Shown: in pieces, positions 19,757-28,615 of the stretch
Layout: the number at the start of each line of letters is the position of its first letter
How positions within the stretch are numbered: position 1 is the first letter of the stretch
Assembly (NCBI GenBank): GCA_030447585.1
Contig: JAUJOO010000001.1
Location: forward strand, 154,213 to 218,212
Source of the DNA: Nocardioidaceae bacterium
GTDB taxonomy: Bacteria > Actinomycetota > Actinomycetes > Propionibacteriales > Nocardioidaceae
Direction of reading: 5' to 3'
DNA: 64,000 bases
Made by a program: the position numbers and the translations under genes
Notes under the pieces: generated by a model
The model's database searches: none
The model's input: only the letters and a program-made list of their open reading frames with translations
What the model was told of the DNA's origin: nothing

Positions 19757-20308
19757 TCAGGGCGGCGAATCTTTCCTTGAGGGCGGCTGCGCCCAGACGT
19801 GGTTGGCGCTCATGAGCAGGACGACGGCGTACGCCGCCAACGCGACCGCGGTGAGCACCTGGCTCCAGCCGACCAGGGCGACGGCCAGGGCGTGATCGTT
19901 GGGGTTGACGGCCCAACCGCCCACGAACAGGCAGAGCCCGGCGGCTAGCCCAAGCGCCGCGGCTGCATACGCCCGCGCAACCGGGCGGTCCGAGATCTGG
20001 GCAAGTCCACGCAGACCAGCCGCTCCGAAGACGGCGGCGAGCGCCACGACGACGCCGCGTAGGAAGGCGAGAGCTTCCTCGGTGTCGCCGCTAAGGAGCC
20101 CCGGGGCGAAGTCGGCGAGCGCCAGCACGGCTGCCGCCCCCCCGATCACGGCCGCGGTGCTGAGCAGCCGCGACGACGAATGGAGCCGCCACAGCCCCGC
20201 GGCATACAGCGCAAGCCCGATGGAGTCGGGAACGACATCCACCTCGTTGGAGTGGATTCTCAACAACACGAACACGATGCCGAATGCGCACAGCAGCAGG
20301 GGCGCCAT
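19757..20308 (-). CDS. Hypothetical integral membrane protein
   Basis: Multiple hydrophobic helices; no recognised family. Confidence 0.55.
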   Translation of the reverse strand: MAPLLLCAFGIVFVLLRIHSNEVDVVPDSIGLALYAAGLWRLHSSSRLLSTAAVIGGAAAVLALADFAPGLLSGDTEEALAFLRGVVVALAAVFGAAGLRGLAQISDRPVARAYAAAALGLAAGLCLFVGGWAVNPNDHALAVALVGWSQVLTAVALAAYAVVLLMSANHVWAQPPSRKDSPP

Positions 20309-20348
20309 AGCCGCAGACCCTAGCCCGCCGTCCAGGTAGGGCTGGAGG

Positions 20349-21821
20349 TCAGCCGGCGTCCTGTCGGCTGGAGGGGGCTGCGCCGAGCACGAGCCACCGG
20401 TCGGTTCGGGCCCGCCAGAGCAGCGTGAGCATTCGGATCACCATGAAACCGGAGAATGCCCACCACAGTGCGGTGAGACTGCCGTCGGTGACCATCACCA
20501 CGACGGCCATCGGGACGAACGCGAGCAGGTTCACCAGACCGGCCCAGGCGAGATAGCGACCGTCACCGGCACCGATGAGGACTCCGTCCAGGACGAACAC
20601 GATCCCAGCGACCGGCTGGTGCACTGCGACGATCAGCAAGACGCCCGCGAGCAGGTCCTGCACCTGCGCGTCGGGGCTGAACAAGGGAACGACCAGAGGC
20701 CGGCTCACCGCGATCAGGCCCCCCAACCCGAAACCGCACACGACCCCCCACCAGATCATCCGCCGGGTGGCAGCGCGGGCGCCGGCGGCGTCGCTGGCGC
20801 CCAGCAGCTTGCCGGTGATGGCCTGCCCCGCGATGGCGATCGCGTCGAGGGCGAAGGCCAGGAACGTCCAGATGGTGAAGGCGACCTGATGGGCGGCGAC
20901 GGCCGGGGTTGAAATCGTTGCCGCCACATAGACCGTCAGCAGCAGCGCGGCCCGCAGCGTCAGCGTCCGGACCATCAGAGGTACGCCGACTCGCCACGCC
21001 GCCACAACGCCGCGCCGGTGCGGCCGAAGTGAGGCGCCCGACTTCCGCGCGGCTCCGACAACGACGTAGACGATGACGGCTGCGGCAGCGCCTTGAGCTA
21101 CGAGTGTCCCCGCTGCGGACCCTCTGATACCCCATCCGAAGCCGTACACGAAGAGCAGGTTGAGAGCGATGTTGACCACGTTCGCAGCGATGGCCACCGC
21201 AAGTGGCGTCTTCGTGTCTTGCAGACCTCGCAAGACGCCAGTTGCTGCAAACATGACCAGGAGGGCAAGGATGCCGAATGCCGCGATGCCCAGGTAGGCG
21301 ATGGCGAAGCGGGTCACCTGAGGGCCGGCATCGAAGGCGGCAACGATCGCCGGGGTAGCGACAACGGTGACCGCTACCAGCGCCACCCCGATCAGCAGCG
21401 CCAACCAGAGGCCGTCGACTCCGAGGCTTAGCGCGTCGCGCCGGTCTCCCGCCCCGATGCTGCGTGCGACGCTCGACGTGGTGCCGTAGGCGAGGAAGAC
21501 GAACAGCCCGACAACCGTCTGGATGACGACGCCGGCGATCCCGAGCGCGGCGAGCTGGGGGGTCCCGAGGTGACCAACGATCGCGGCGTCGGCGAGCAAG
21601 AACACTGGTTCGGAGATCAAGGCGGCGAACGCCGGAACGGCGAGCCGGGCGATCTCGCGGTCCTGCCGCCGATTCCGTGCCCGCGACGACGACGGCGGCG
21701 GCTGGTGGCCCGAACCGTCCGTCAGCTCGGGCGTGTCTCCTAGCGTGGCGGCGATCGTGACCCGGAACCGATGGCGCGACGGCTCCGAATGTGCTAGTTC
21801 AGCCGGTGTCGGATCCGCCAT
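20349..21821 (-). CDS. MATE family efflux transporter
   Basis: REIARLAVPAFAALISEPVFLLADAAIVGHLGTPQLAALGIAGVVIQT, typical MATE/DinF N-terminus. Confidence 0.9.
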   Translation of the reverse strand: MADPTPAELAHSEPSRHRFRVTIAATLGDTPELTDGSGHQPPPSSSRARNRRQDREIARLAVPAFAALISEPVFLLADAAIVGHLGTPQLAALGIAGVVIQTVVGLFVFLAYGTTSSVARSIGAGDRRDALSLGVDGLWLALLIGVALVAVTVVATPAIVAAFDAGPQVTRFAIAYLGIAAFGILALLVMFAATGVLRGLQDTKTPLAVAIAANVVNIALNLLFVYGFGWGIRGSAAGTLVAQGAAAAVIVYVVVGAARKSGASLRPHRRGVVAAWRVGVPLMVRTLTLRAALLLTVYVAATISTPAVAAHQVAFTIWTFLAFALDAIAIAGQAITGKLLGASDAAGARAATRRMIWWGVVCGFGLGGLIAVSRPLVVPLFSPDAQVQDLLAGVLLIVAVHQPVAGIVFVLDGVLIGAGDGRYLAWAGLVNLLAFVPMAVVVMVTDGSLTALWWAFSGFMVIRMLTLLWRARTDRWLVLGAAPSSRQDAG

Positions 21822-21917
21822 GACACCTCCTAGATTTCTCGCAGACTTTCTTTTCTCCACACGCCGGGACGACCGTTTTCCCAGGTCAGTGGCGACCCAC
21901 CTGGGCCGGAAAAATAC

Positions 21918-21991
21918 TTGTCCACCAACCTATCCCCACCCTGTGCACACACTGGCGCGGCGATTTCCACAGCCAAGACCACTTATCCACA
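21918..21991. promoter_or_regulatory. Cluster of DnaA-box-like 9-mers upstream of dnaB
   Basis: TTGTCCACC (21918-21926), ATTTCCACA (21963-21971), TTATCCACA (21983-21991, perfect consensus), plus tatccccac between. Confidence 0.5.
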
Positions 21992-22122
21992 AGGGGTGTT
22001 AACCGGCCGCTGTCCAACCGGTGGCGGGCCCCGTAGCGTCCCCGTTGATCCTTCTGCTCCACCTGCGGTGACGTGTCTTGCGCCGCGTTGTCGGTGCGTG
22101 GGCCTAGCGTCTCAGACACGTC

Positions 22123-23535
22123 ATGAGTGACCTGCGTCAGTCGAGGAGTTCCGTGAGCATCGCCGAGTACTACGGCCCACAGTCGGTTCCCGACGACTAT
22201 GGGTCGAGCAGTAGGCAGGCGGGTCGCACCCCTCCACAAGACGAGCACGCCGAACAGTCCGTGTTGGGTGCCATGCTGTTGAGCAAAGACGCGATCGCTG
22301 ATGTGGTCGAGGTGATACGTGGCAGTGACTTCTACCGGCCCGCGCATGAGCTGGTCTTCGACGTCATCCTCGATCTCTACGGCCGTGGTGAGCCAGCTGA
22401 TGCCATCACCGTGTCCGCTGAACTGACCCGAGCCGGGGCGCTCGCCAGGGCCGGCGGAGCGCCGTACCTGCACACGCTGGTCGCTGGTGTGCCCGTCGCC
22501 GCCAACGCCGGGTACTACGCCGGTATCGTCCGGGAGAAGGCTGTCCTTCGCCGGCTCATCGACGCCGGCACGAAGATCGTTCAGATCGGATACGCCGCGG
22601 AAGGCCAGGTCGACGACGTCGTCGACCAGGCGCAGGCGGAGGTGTACGCAGTAACCGACAAGCGAACCTCGGAGGACTACGCGCCGCTGGCAGACATCAT
22701 GGAGCTCACCATCGACGAGCTCGAGGCCATCGGCAACCGGGACGGCGCGATGGCGGGTGTCCCGACTGGTTTCGCAGAACTGGACGAGCTCACCAACGGC
22801 CTGCACGGTGGCCAGATGATCGTGGTCGCGGCAAGGCCGGCCATCGGCAAGTCCACCTTGGCCTTGGATCTGTGTCGGTCTGCCTCGATCAAGCACGGCC
22901 TGTGCAGTGTCATCTTCTCGCTCGAGATGAGCCGCACCGAGATCACCATGCGGCTGTTGTCCGCGGAGGCGAGAGTCCCCCTCTCCACGATGCGCAACGG
23001 CAACATGGGTGACGACGAGTGGGCCAAGCTGGTGCGCAAGATGAGCGACGTGTCAGAGGCCCCGCTTTTCATCGACGACTCCGCAAATCTGACGATGATG
23101 GAGATCCGCGCCAAGGCCCGCAGACTGAAGCAGCGCCATGACCTGCGGCTGATCGTAATCGACTACCTGCAGCTGATGTCGTCGGGCAAGAAGGTCGAAT
23201 CCCGCCAGCTCGAGGTCTCAGAGTTCTCCCGTCAGATCAAGCTGCTGGCCAAGGAGCTCAACGTGCCGGTGATCGCAGTGTCCCAGCTGAACCGTGGTTC
23301 CGAGCAACGCACCTCCAAACGGCCCCTGCTGTCCGACCTGCGAGAGTCCGGCGCCATCGAGCAAGACAGCGACATGGTTATCCTGCTGCACCGCGAAGAC
23401 GCGTACGAGAAGGACTCGGCACGGCGGGGGGAGGCCGACCTCATCGTGGCGAAGCACCGCAACGGACGCACCGACGAGATCGTGCTCGCCTTCCAGGGGC
23501 ACTACTCACGGTTCCAGGACATGGCCCGCGACTGA
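22123..23535 (+). CDS. dnaB: Replicative DNA helicase DnaB (no intein)
   Basis: PPQDEHAEQSVLGAMLLSKDAIADVVEVIRGSDFYRPAHELVFDVI...ARPAIGKSTLALD...IDYLQLM...LSDLRESGAIEQDSD. Confidence 0.95.
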   Translation: MSDLRQSRSSVSIAEYYGPQSVPDDYGSSSRQAGRTPPQDEHAEQSVLGAMLLSKDAIADVVEVIRGSDFYRPAHELVFDVILDLYGRGEPADAITVSAELTRAGALARAGGAPYLHTLVAGVPVAANAGYYAGIVREKAVLRRLIDAGTKIVQIGYAAEGQVDDVVDQAQAEVYAVTDKRTSEDYAPLADIMELTIDELEAIGNRDGAMAGVPTGFAELDELTNGLHGGQMIVVAARPAIGKSTLALDLCRSASIKHGLCSVIFSLEMSRTEITMRLLSAEARVPLSTMRNGNMGDDEWAKLVRKMSDVSEAPLFIDDSANLTMMEIRAKARRLKQRHDLRLIVIDYLQLMSSGKKVESRQLEVSEFSRQIKLLAKELNVPVIAVSQLNRGSEQRTSKRPLLSDLRESGAIEQDSDMVILLHREDAYEKDSARRGEADLIVAKHRNGRTDEIVLAFQGHYSRFQDMARD

Positions 23536-23545
23536 GAGGACGCAG

Positions 23546-24109
23546 ATGACGGCAGGTCGCAAGCTCTTGGCCGGTTCCGCGGCGGCGGCCGCGGCGACGG
23601 GTGTCTACCTCGGTCTGGTCACCAGCGCCGCGCCGTTCGATCTGGGCGTCGGCCGGCGTACTCGGCCGCTGGGGCCGATCGACGTCGACATCGCCGCGCC
23701 CCCCGAGATCGTCTTCGACGTTCTGATGCTCCCGTACGCCGAACGCCCCAGCAGGGCGATGAAGGAGAACGTCCGGGTGCTGGCACGCGGCAGCGACATG
23801 GTGCTGGCCGCTCACTACACGCCGGTTCGAGGCGGGCTCACCGCCACCACTGTGGAAACCGTGCGGTTCGACCGGCCCGAGCGCATTGACTTCCGGCTGG
23901 TTCGCGGTCCTGTCCCCCACGTGGTCGAGACGTTTCTCCTCGAACCGAAAGAAGGTGGCACCCGGCTCCTCTACACCGGTGAGATGGGCACCGACCTGTG
24001 GACGTTGGGGACGTGGTGGGGGGATGTCGTGGCTAGGCCGTGGGAGCAGACGGTCAGTGCGTCACTGGCGGCAGCGAAAGCAGAAGCCGAACGCCGCCAC
24101 AACGGTTAG
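23546..24109 (+). CDS. SRPBCC/polyketide-cyclase-like protein with N-terminal TM
   Basis: GPIDVDIAAPPEIVFDVLMLPYAERPSRAMKENVRVLARGSDMVLAAHYTPV... Confidence 0.65.
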   Translation: MTAGRKLLAGSAAAAAATGVYLGLVTSAAPFDLGVGRRTRPLGPIDVDIAAPPEIVFDVLMLPYAERPSRAMKENVRVLARGSDMVLAAHYTPVRGGLTATTVETVRFDRPERIDFRLVRGPVPHVVETFLLEPKEGGTRLLYTGEMGTDLWTLGTWWGDVVARPWEQTVSASLAAAKAEAERRHNG

Positions 24110-24144
24110 GACCGGTCCGCCAACCGCCGTCGTCGCCTTCGATG

Positions 24145-24173
24145 AGTGAGCGGAGACGAGATGTGCGAACGCT
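24145..24173 (-). repeat. Relic matching the 3' end of the class F sortase gene at 30677
   Basis: agtgagcggagacgagatgtgcgaacgct versus agcgagcggagaccaggtgtgcgaacgct (30679-30707): 26/29 identical; encodes AFAHLVSA on the minus strand. Confidence 0.6.
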
Positions 24174-24424
24174 CGGGTCAACTGTCATGAGAAACAGGGC
24201 GGAGAACGGGGCGGCCCCGGCGCACGCCAAGGCGGTCGACGCCGGAGCCTCGGCCCTCCATGCATCCCTTTTTCCGCATGGCAACCGTAAACGGTATTCG
24301 TGGCCGTCGAGGCTTCGGATTGGCGGCCACGCAAGGAAGTCCCGTGACGACCAAGGCAGTGGTCCGAACCCGCTCGGGTCGACAGGCGGTTGACTGGCTC
24401 AAGAAGAACAAGGATCCTTTGCGG

Positions 24425-24538
24425 GTGCCCGAAGGCGCGGCAGCGACCTCTACATCGTTTCCCTTTTGCGCTGCGGAGAGTCGCGGGAAACGGTGATCCT
24501 CCGACGAGAACGGGATCGCCTATTGAGCCTTCGGGCAC
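24425..24538. other. Nested inverted repeats (structured element of unknown function)
   Basis: Outer GTGCCCGAAGGC (24425-24436)/GCCTTCGGGCAC (24527-24538), 12 bp perfect; inner CGTTTCCC (24456-24463)/GGGAAACG (24485-24492). Confidence 0.6.
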
Positions 24539-24650
24539 ACCGGGCGGCGGCTCAGCGGGTGTCGACCCATTGACGCTGCGGAGCCGTTCGATGCCTACCA
24601 GCGGGCGCGCGCGGGGTGCAACCGGTGCCCGCTTCTCAAGATCCGCCCTG

Positions 24651-26360
24651 TCACACGAGCGGCGCTGCACTGCGGATCGTCAGGCCGACGCCAACGAGCA
24701 AGACCAGCGCTGCAGTGATGATCGGCGCGGCGGTCGCCAAGCGAGAGATCCAACGGTGTCGGGCAAGGACGCGCAAGCGGCTCAAGCGGCCGGGCAGCTT
24801 GGCGATCAAGTAGCCGATCGTCGTGAGGGTGACGGCCATCCCGATGCCATAACCGACCACAAGGGCGACTCCGAACACGGTGCGGCCCAGCGCGATAGCC
24901 CCCAGCAAGACGATCAATGCAGATGGGCTAGGCACCAATCCACCGGCGAGTCCCATGCCCACCAGAGTCAGCCTGCGGAAACCGCGGTCTTCCGACGGTC
25001 GAGCCGGGTTGTCGCCATGCGCATGGTCGGGGACGTTCGCATGGGCGTGACGGGTGGCTTCGTGCGAGCCGCCGTCGGCCCCGACGGACGAGACGGTTGC
25101 TGGTGCCGCACCGAGGAGGAAATCCTCTCCTGGTCGGGGTCGGTCCTCCGTCTGCGGCACGGTCACCAGCAGGGCGTCGTCGCCATGCTCATGGCCATGC
25201 CCGTGACCATGGCCGTGTCCATGACCGTGCCCGTGGCCGTGACCCCACAGCTCGTCGACGGACCCTTGGTGGCGGCGACGCAACGCACCCCGCACCAGGG
25301 CCAGGCCGATACCCGCCACGAGCAGACCACTGATGACTCCGAGCACGGCCAGAACGGTCTCACCCGCGAACGACACCGAGGCGCTGAACAGCAGCCCGAG
25401 CAGGAGCACACCGACGGTATGGGTCAGCGTCACCGTGGCGGCGATGACCACTGCGTCCTTCGGTGAGCCGCGGGTACCGACCATGTACGCCGCCATCAAC
25501 GTCTTCCCGTGCCCAGGCAGCGCCGCATGCGACACGCCCAGTAGGAGCGACAGCAGCACGGCCAGCACCCCCACCCCGATTGTCAGCTCGGAGCTGCCGA
25601 CGAGGGAGTCCAGCCGCGCCGTCATCGCGCTGAGAAAGGAGGCGACTGGTCCGGCCTTCGGGAGCTCAGGGAGGTCACCGAGATCGGCATTCGTGCCGGG
25701 CCGCGTCTGGAGCTGAATCGAGCGCTGGTCGAGCGGCGAGCTCAACAAGTCGTCGGGATACGCCCGTAGCTCGTTGCTGATGCTCTCCGCGACAACGTCG
25801 CGGTCACCGAGGTCGAGCCCTTCACCGGTGGCCGTGATCTCGCGCCACCCGATCCGGTCCTCGAGGTAGCGGTCGACGAACGACACGGAGGAAGGTTGTC
25901 GCAGGTCGACGACGGCGTTCAGCGAACACTCCAGTCGGCTCACCTTGAGTCCCGCTGCCCCCGGTCGGTAGCCGAAGGACGACGACACCACGGTCCACGG
26001 CACCCGGGACCCGTTGACACGAAGCTCGAGCTGATCGGCGAGCGACGTGCACCGTGAGTCGGCAAAGACGCTTCGCTCGGCAGTAGAGGCTTCTCCGTCA
26101 CCGTCGGCATCGACAGTGTCGAACTCCTGGATGGTAGGCAGCTCCGCCGAGTCGATGACAGCGGTATTGCGCACCCCACCGGTGCTGAGCTCCAGGCCGT
26201 TGTAGTGGTTAATCGTGAAGTTGCCGAGCGGATGCGCGCTGGCGGGAGCGATGGGAAGCGCGAGGAGCACCACGACGAGCCCGACGACGTATGCGGCCCT
26301 TCGCCCGAGGCAGCGACGGCGCGTCGTACTCACAAGCTCAGCCGCTCCGACGAAGCTCAA
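24651..26360 (-). CDS. NicO/HupE-like nickel/cobalt transporter with large extracytoplasmic N-terminus and His-rich loop
   Basis: SAHPLGNFTINHYNGLEL...LLLGVSHAALPGHGKTLMAAYMVGTRGSPKDAVVIAATVTLTHTVGVLLLGL...GHGHGHGHGHGHGHGHGHEHGDD. Confidence 0.82.
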   Translation of the reverse strand: MSFVGAAELVSTTRRRCLGRRAAYVVGLVVVLLALPIAPASAHPLGNFTINHYNGLELSTGGVRNTAVIDSAELPTIQEFDTVDADGDGEASTAERSVFADSRCTSLADQLELRVNGSRVPWTVVSSSFGYRPGAAGLKVSRLECSLNAVVDLRQPSSVSFVDRYLEDRIGWREITATGEGLDLGDRDVVAESISNELRAYPDDLLSSPLDQRSIQLQTRPGTNADLGDLPELPKAGPVASFLSAMTARLDSLVGSSELTIGVGVLAVLLSLLLGVSHAALPGHGKTLMAAYMVGTRGSPKDAVVIAATVTLTHTVGVLLLGLLFSASVSFAGETVLAVLGVISGLLVAGIGLALVRGALRRRHQGSVDELWGHGHGHGHGHGHGHGHGHEHGDDALLVTVPQTEDRPRPGEDFLLGAAPATVSSVGADGGSHEATRHAHANVPDHAHGDNPARPSEDRGFRRLTLVGMGLAGGLVPSPSALIVLLGAIALGRTVFGVALVVGYGIGMAVTLTTIGYLIAKLPGRLSRLRVLARHRWISRLATAAPIITAALVLLVGVGLTIRSAAPLV

Positions 26361-27669
26361 TCAGCGCTTGGCGGGCTTGCGGCGCGAGGAGCGGCGAGAA
26401 ATACGGGTTGATCTCAAGCGCTCGCTCCAGAGATCGGGTGGCTTCGGGCACCATACCCAGCGACTTCTCGATCATGCCGCGGTGGAACGCGAAGAGTGCG
26501 TTGCGCATACCGATCCGCTCCGCGGCGATGGCATGGGTCAGTGCCTTTCGGTCTTTGCCGTTGACGTGCAGAGCCCATGCGTAGGCATCCTCGACGAACA
26601 CGCCCTTGCGCTCTTTCCACGCCGCACGTGTCGCGGTGAGGGCCTCGTACTCACGACCGTTCGATGCGTCGTACACCGCGAGCTCCAAGTCCAGGTTGAC
26701 TCCCGCTGCGCGCTGAAGCTGCACCTGCGCATCGATCAGGTCACGCTGCTCGGCCGCTTCCGCCGGCCGGTCGAGGGACGTGAGGAAGTCGGCGTACTCG
26801 ATGAGGTACTGAGGTTGCGGAAGCCGCTCGATCACCCGCTCGTACCGGGCGACTGCCTTCGCGTCATCGCCACGTGCTGCCGCGGTCTTTGCGAGACCGT
26901 AGAGGTTCGGCACCCACGACGGGGCGAGGGTCAGCCCCTGACGGTACCGCCGTGCCGCCTGCGACAGGTCACCCTGGTTCCAAGCCAGCTCGCCGAGCTG
27001 GAAAAGAGCGAAGGCCTTGTCGTCGGTGGAGTAAGCGACCTTCAAGGCCTGGCGCATTGCATAGTGAGCACCCCGCAGGTCCCCCCGCAGCTCGTAGCTG
27101 TAGGAGACGCGCGAGTACGACGGCACGCCCGGCTTCAGGTCGACCATCCGCTGCAGCTCCCTGAACGCCTCGCCATAGCGGCCGAGCTCGACCAGCGCGT
27201 CCACCATCACACCGAGGCTCACCGAGTCGTACTCGTTGATGCGCTGCGCCTGACGAGCCAGCTGAAGCGAGCGTCCGAACCGGTGCCGGGCTGCGGCCAG
27301 TGCGGCCTGGCCAGTGAGGGCGGGCGCGTTGCTCTCCGGCTGCTCGCGAAGGGAACGGCGGAACGCGCCGGCCGCTTTGCCGTAGTAGGTCGGATCTCCG
27401 CTGACCCGGGCCTGCTGCACGTACGCCAGCCCCAAAGCGGCCCACGACCCGGAGTCCGCGGGAACCCGGCGCAGCCGAGCCTGCAACGATGCGATGGCGT
27501 CGGTCGCATCGCCTGGGCCGCTGACGGCTTCTACGCTGACTGCGCCTCGGCCGGCGGGACTCGGCGGGTTCGAACTGCTTGGCGTGATGACGACCGCCCC
27601 AACCAGCAGTGCTGCCAGAGCCAGGCCGACCGCTGCCGCCGCGAACCGCGCCAACCGGCTCCGGCTCAC
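26338..27669 (-). CDS. Tetratricopeptide-repeat protein with N-terminal TM/signal
   Basis: Serial TPR-like helices; stop overlaps the start of the transporter ORF. Confidence 0.8.
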   Translation of the reverse strand: MSRSRLARFAAAAVGLALAALLVGAVVITPSSSNPPSPAGRGAVSVEAVSGPGDATDAIASLQARLRRVPADSGSWAALGLAYVQQARVSGDPTYYGKAAGAFRRSLREQPESNAPALTGQAALAAARHRFGRSLQLARQAQRINEYDSVSLGVMVDALVELGRYGEAFRELQRMVDLKPGVPSYSRVSYSYELRGDLRGAHYAMRQALKVAYSTDDKAFALFQLGELAWNQGDLSQAARRYRQGLTLAPSWVPNLYGLAKTAAARGDDAKAVARYERVIERLPQPQYLIEYADFLTSLDRPAEAAEQRDLIDAQVQLQRAAGVNLDLELAVYDASNGREYEALTATRAAWKERKGVFVEDAYAWALHVNGKDRKALTHAIAAERIGMRNALFAFHRGMIEKSLGMVPEATRSLERALEINPYFSPLLAPQARQALIELRRSG

Positions 27670-28550
27670 TTCTTGGCCTTCGTCACGAGACGTGCTGAGA
27701 CCACCAGGTTCTCGCTGTACTGACCGGTGTCGCGGTCATACGTCCCGCCACAGGTGATGAGGTGCAGCAGCGGGGGACCGTCGTCACGGTAGACGCGGTC
27801 GGAGGGAAAGTCCGTCCGCGAGTAGAGCACGCTGTCGAAGATTTTGAACGTGGCGGCCGTCGAGTCGGCTCGTTCGACCCGGACCAGGTCGCCGACCCGC
27901 AGGGAGGACAACCCGTAGAAGACGGCGGGACCGGTCGGAGAGTCGACATGGCCGACGAACACGGCAGCACCCCGCTCCCCAGGTCGCGGTCCGGTGTGCC
28001 ACCAGCCGACGTCACTCCAGCGCTGCGGCACCTGAAGTGCCCCGCCTACGACATCCAGATTGACCAGCCCCTTCTTCAGACCGATCGCGGGAACCACGAG
28101 ACGGGTTGGAACCGCGACGGCGGCGTCCGACGCCTGCGCGGGTCGAGTCTTGATCGGTTCTGCGAGCGGGGCCCTTCCGCGGTACTTCGGAACGACGAGC
28201 TTCTGTCCCACCTCGATGGAGTTAGGGTCGGCCAGGGAGTTCAGCCGGATGATTCTCGTGACCACGTTTTGGGGGTTCTTGCCCGGGGCGTAGGTAGCCG
28301 CGATCCCCCAGAGGCTCTGACCCGCCTCCACCGTGACCTTTCTGGTCGCCGGCTTTGCTCGCGAGGGCGGCGGCTCCTCTGGCCGATCCTTGAGTCGCTG
28401 CTGCTTGAGTGGCGACGCAGGCAGGCTCGCAGCCGGTTGCGGCTCCGCCTTCGCAGAGGCGCCGCCAGACCCCACGCCCATGAGGTAACCGGACGCGAAC
28501 ACCGACAGGCAGGCGAGGATGCCGGCGACGGCCACTCCGACCTTTTGCAT
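27666..28550 (-). CDS. Class F sortase with N-terminal LysM domain
   Basis: LysM: VTVEAGQSLWGIAATYAPGKNPQNVVTRIIRLNSLADPNSIEVGQKLVVP; sortase: LVVPAIGLKKGLV...AAVFVGHVDSPTGPAVFYGL...HLITCGGTYDRDTGQYSENLVVSARLV. Confidence 0.85.
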   Translation of the reverse strand: MQKVGVAVAGILACLSVFASGYLMGVGSGGASAKAEPQPAASLPASPLKQQRLKDRPEEPPPSRAKPATRKVTVEAGQSLWGIAATYAPGKNPQNVVTRIIRLNSLADPNSIEVGQKLVVPKYRGRAPLAEPIKTRPAQASDAAVAVPTRLVVPAIGLKKGLVNLDVVGGALQVPQRWSDVGWWHTGPRPGERGAAVFVGHVDSPTGPAVFYGLSSLRVGDLVRVERADSTAATFKIFDSVLYSRTDFPSDRVYRDDGPPLLHLITCGGTYDRDTGQYSENLVVSARLVTKAKK

Positions 28551-28615
28551 GATGCCGCCAAAGTGGCGGGCGGAAGCTTGCCCGCCCGCCACCTCTTTGT
28601 GCTCTGACACCTGGC

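Noticed and set aside
22123-23535. Intein in DnaB
   Set aside because: ORF is a normal-length (470 aa) uninterrupted helicase with intact Walker A region.
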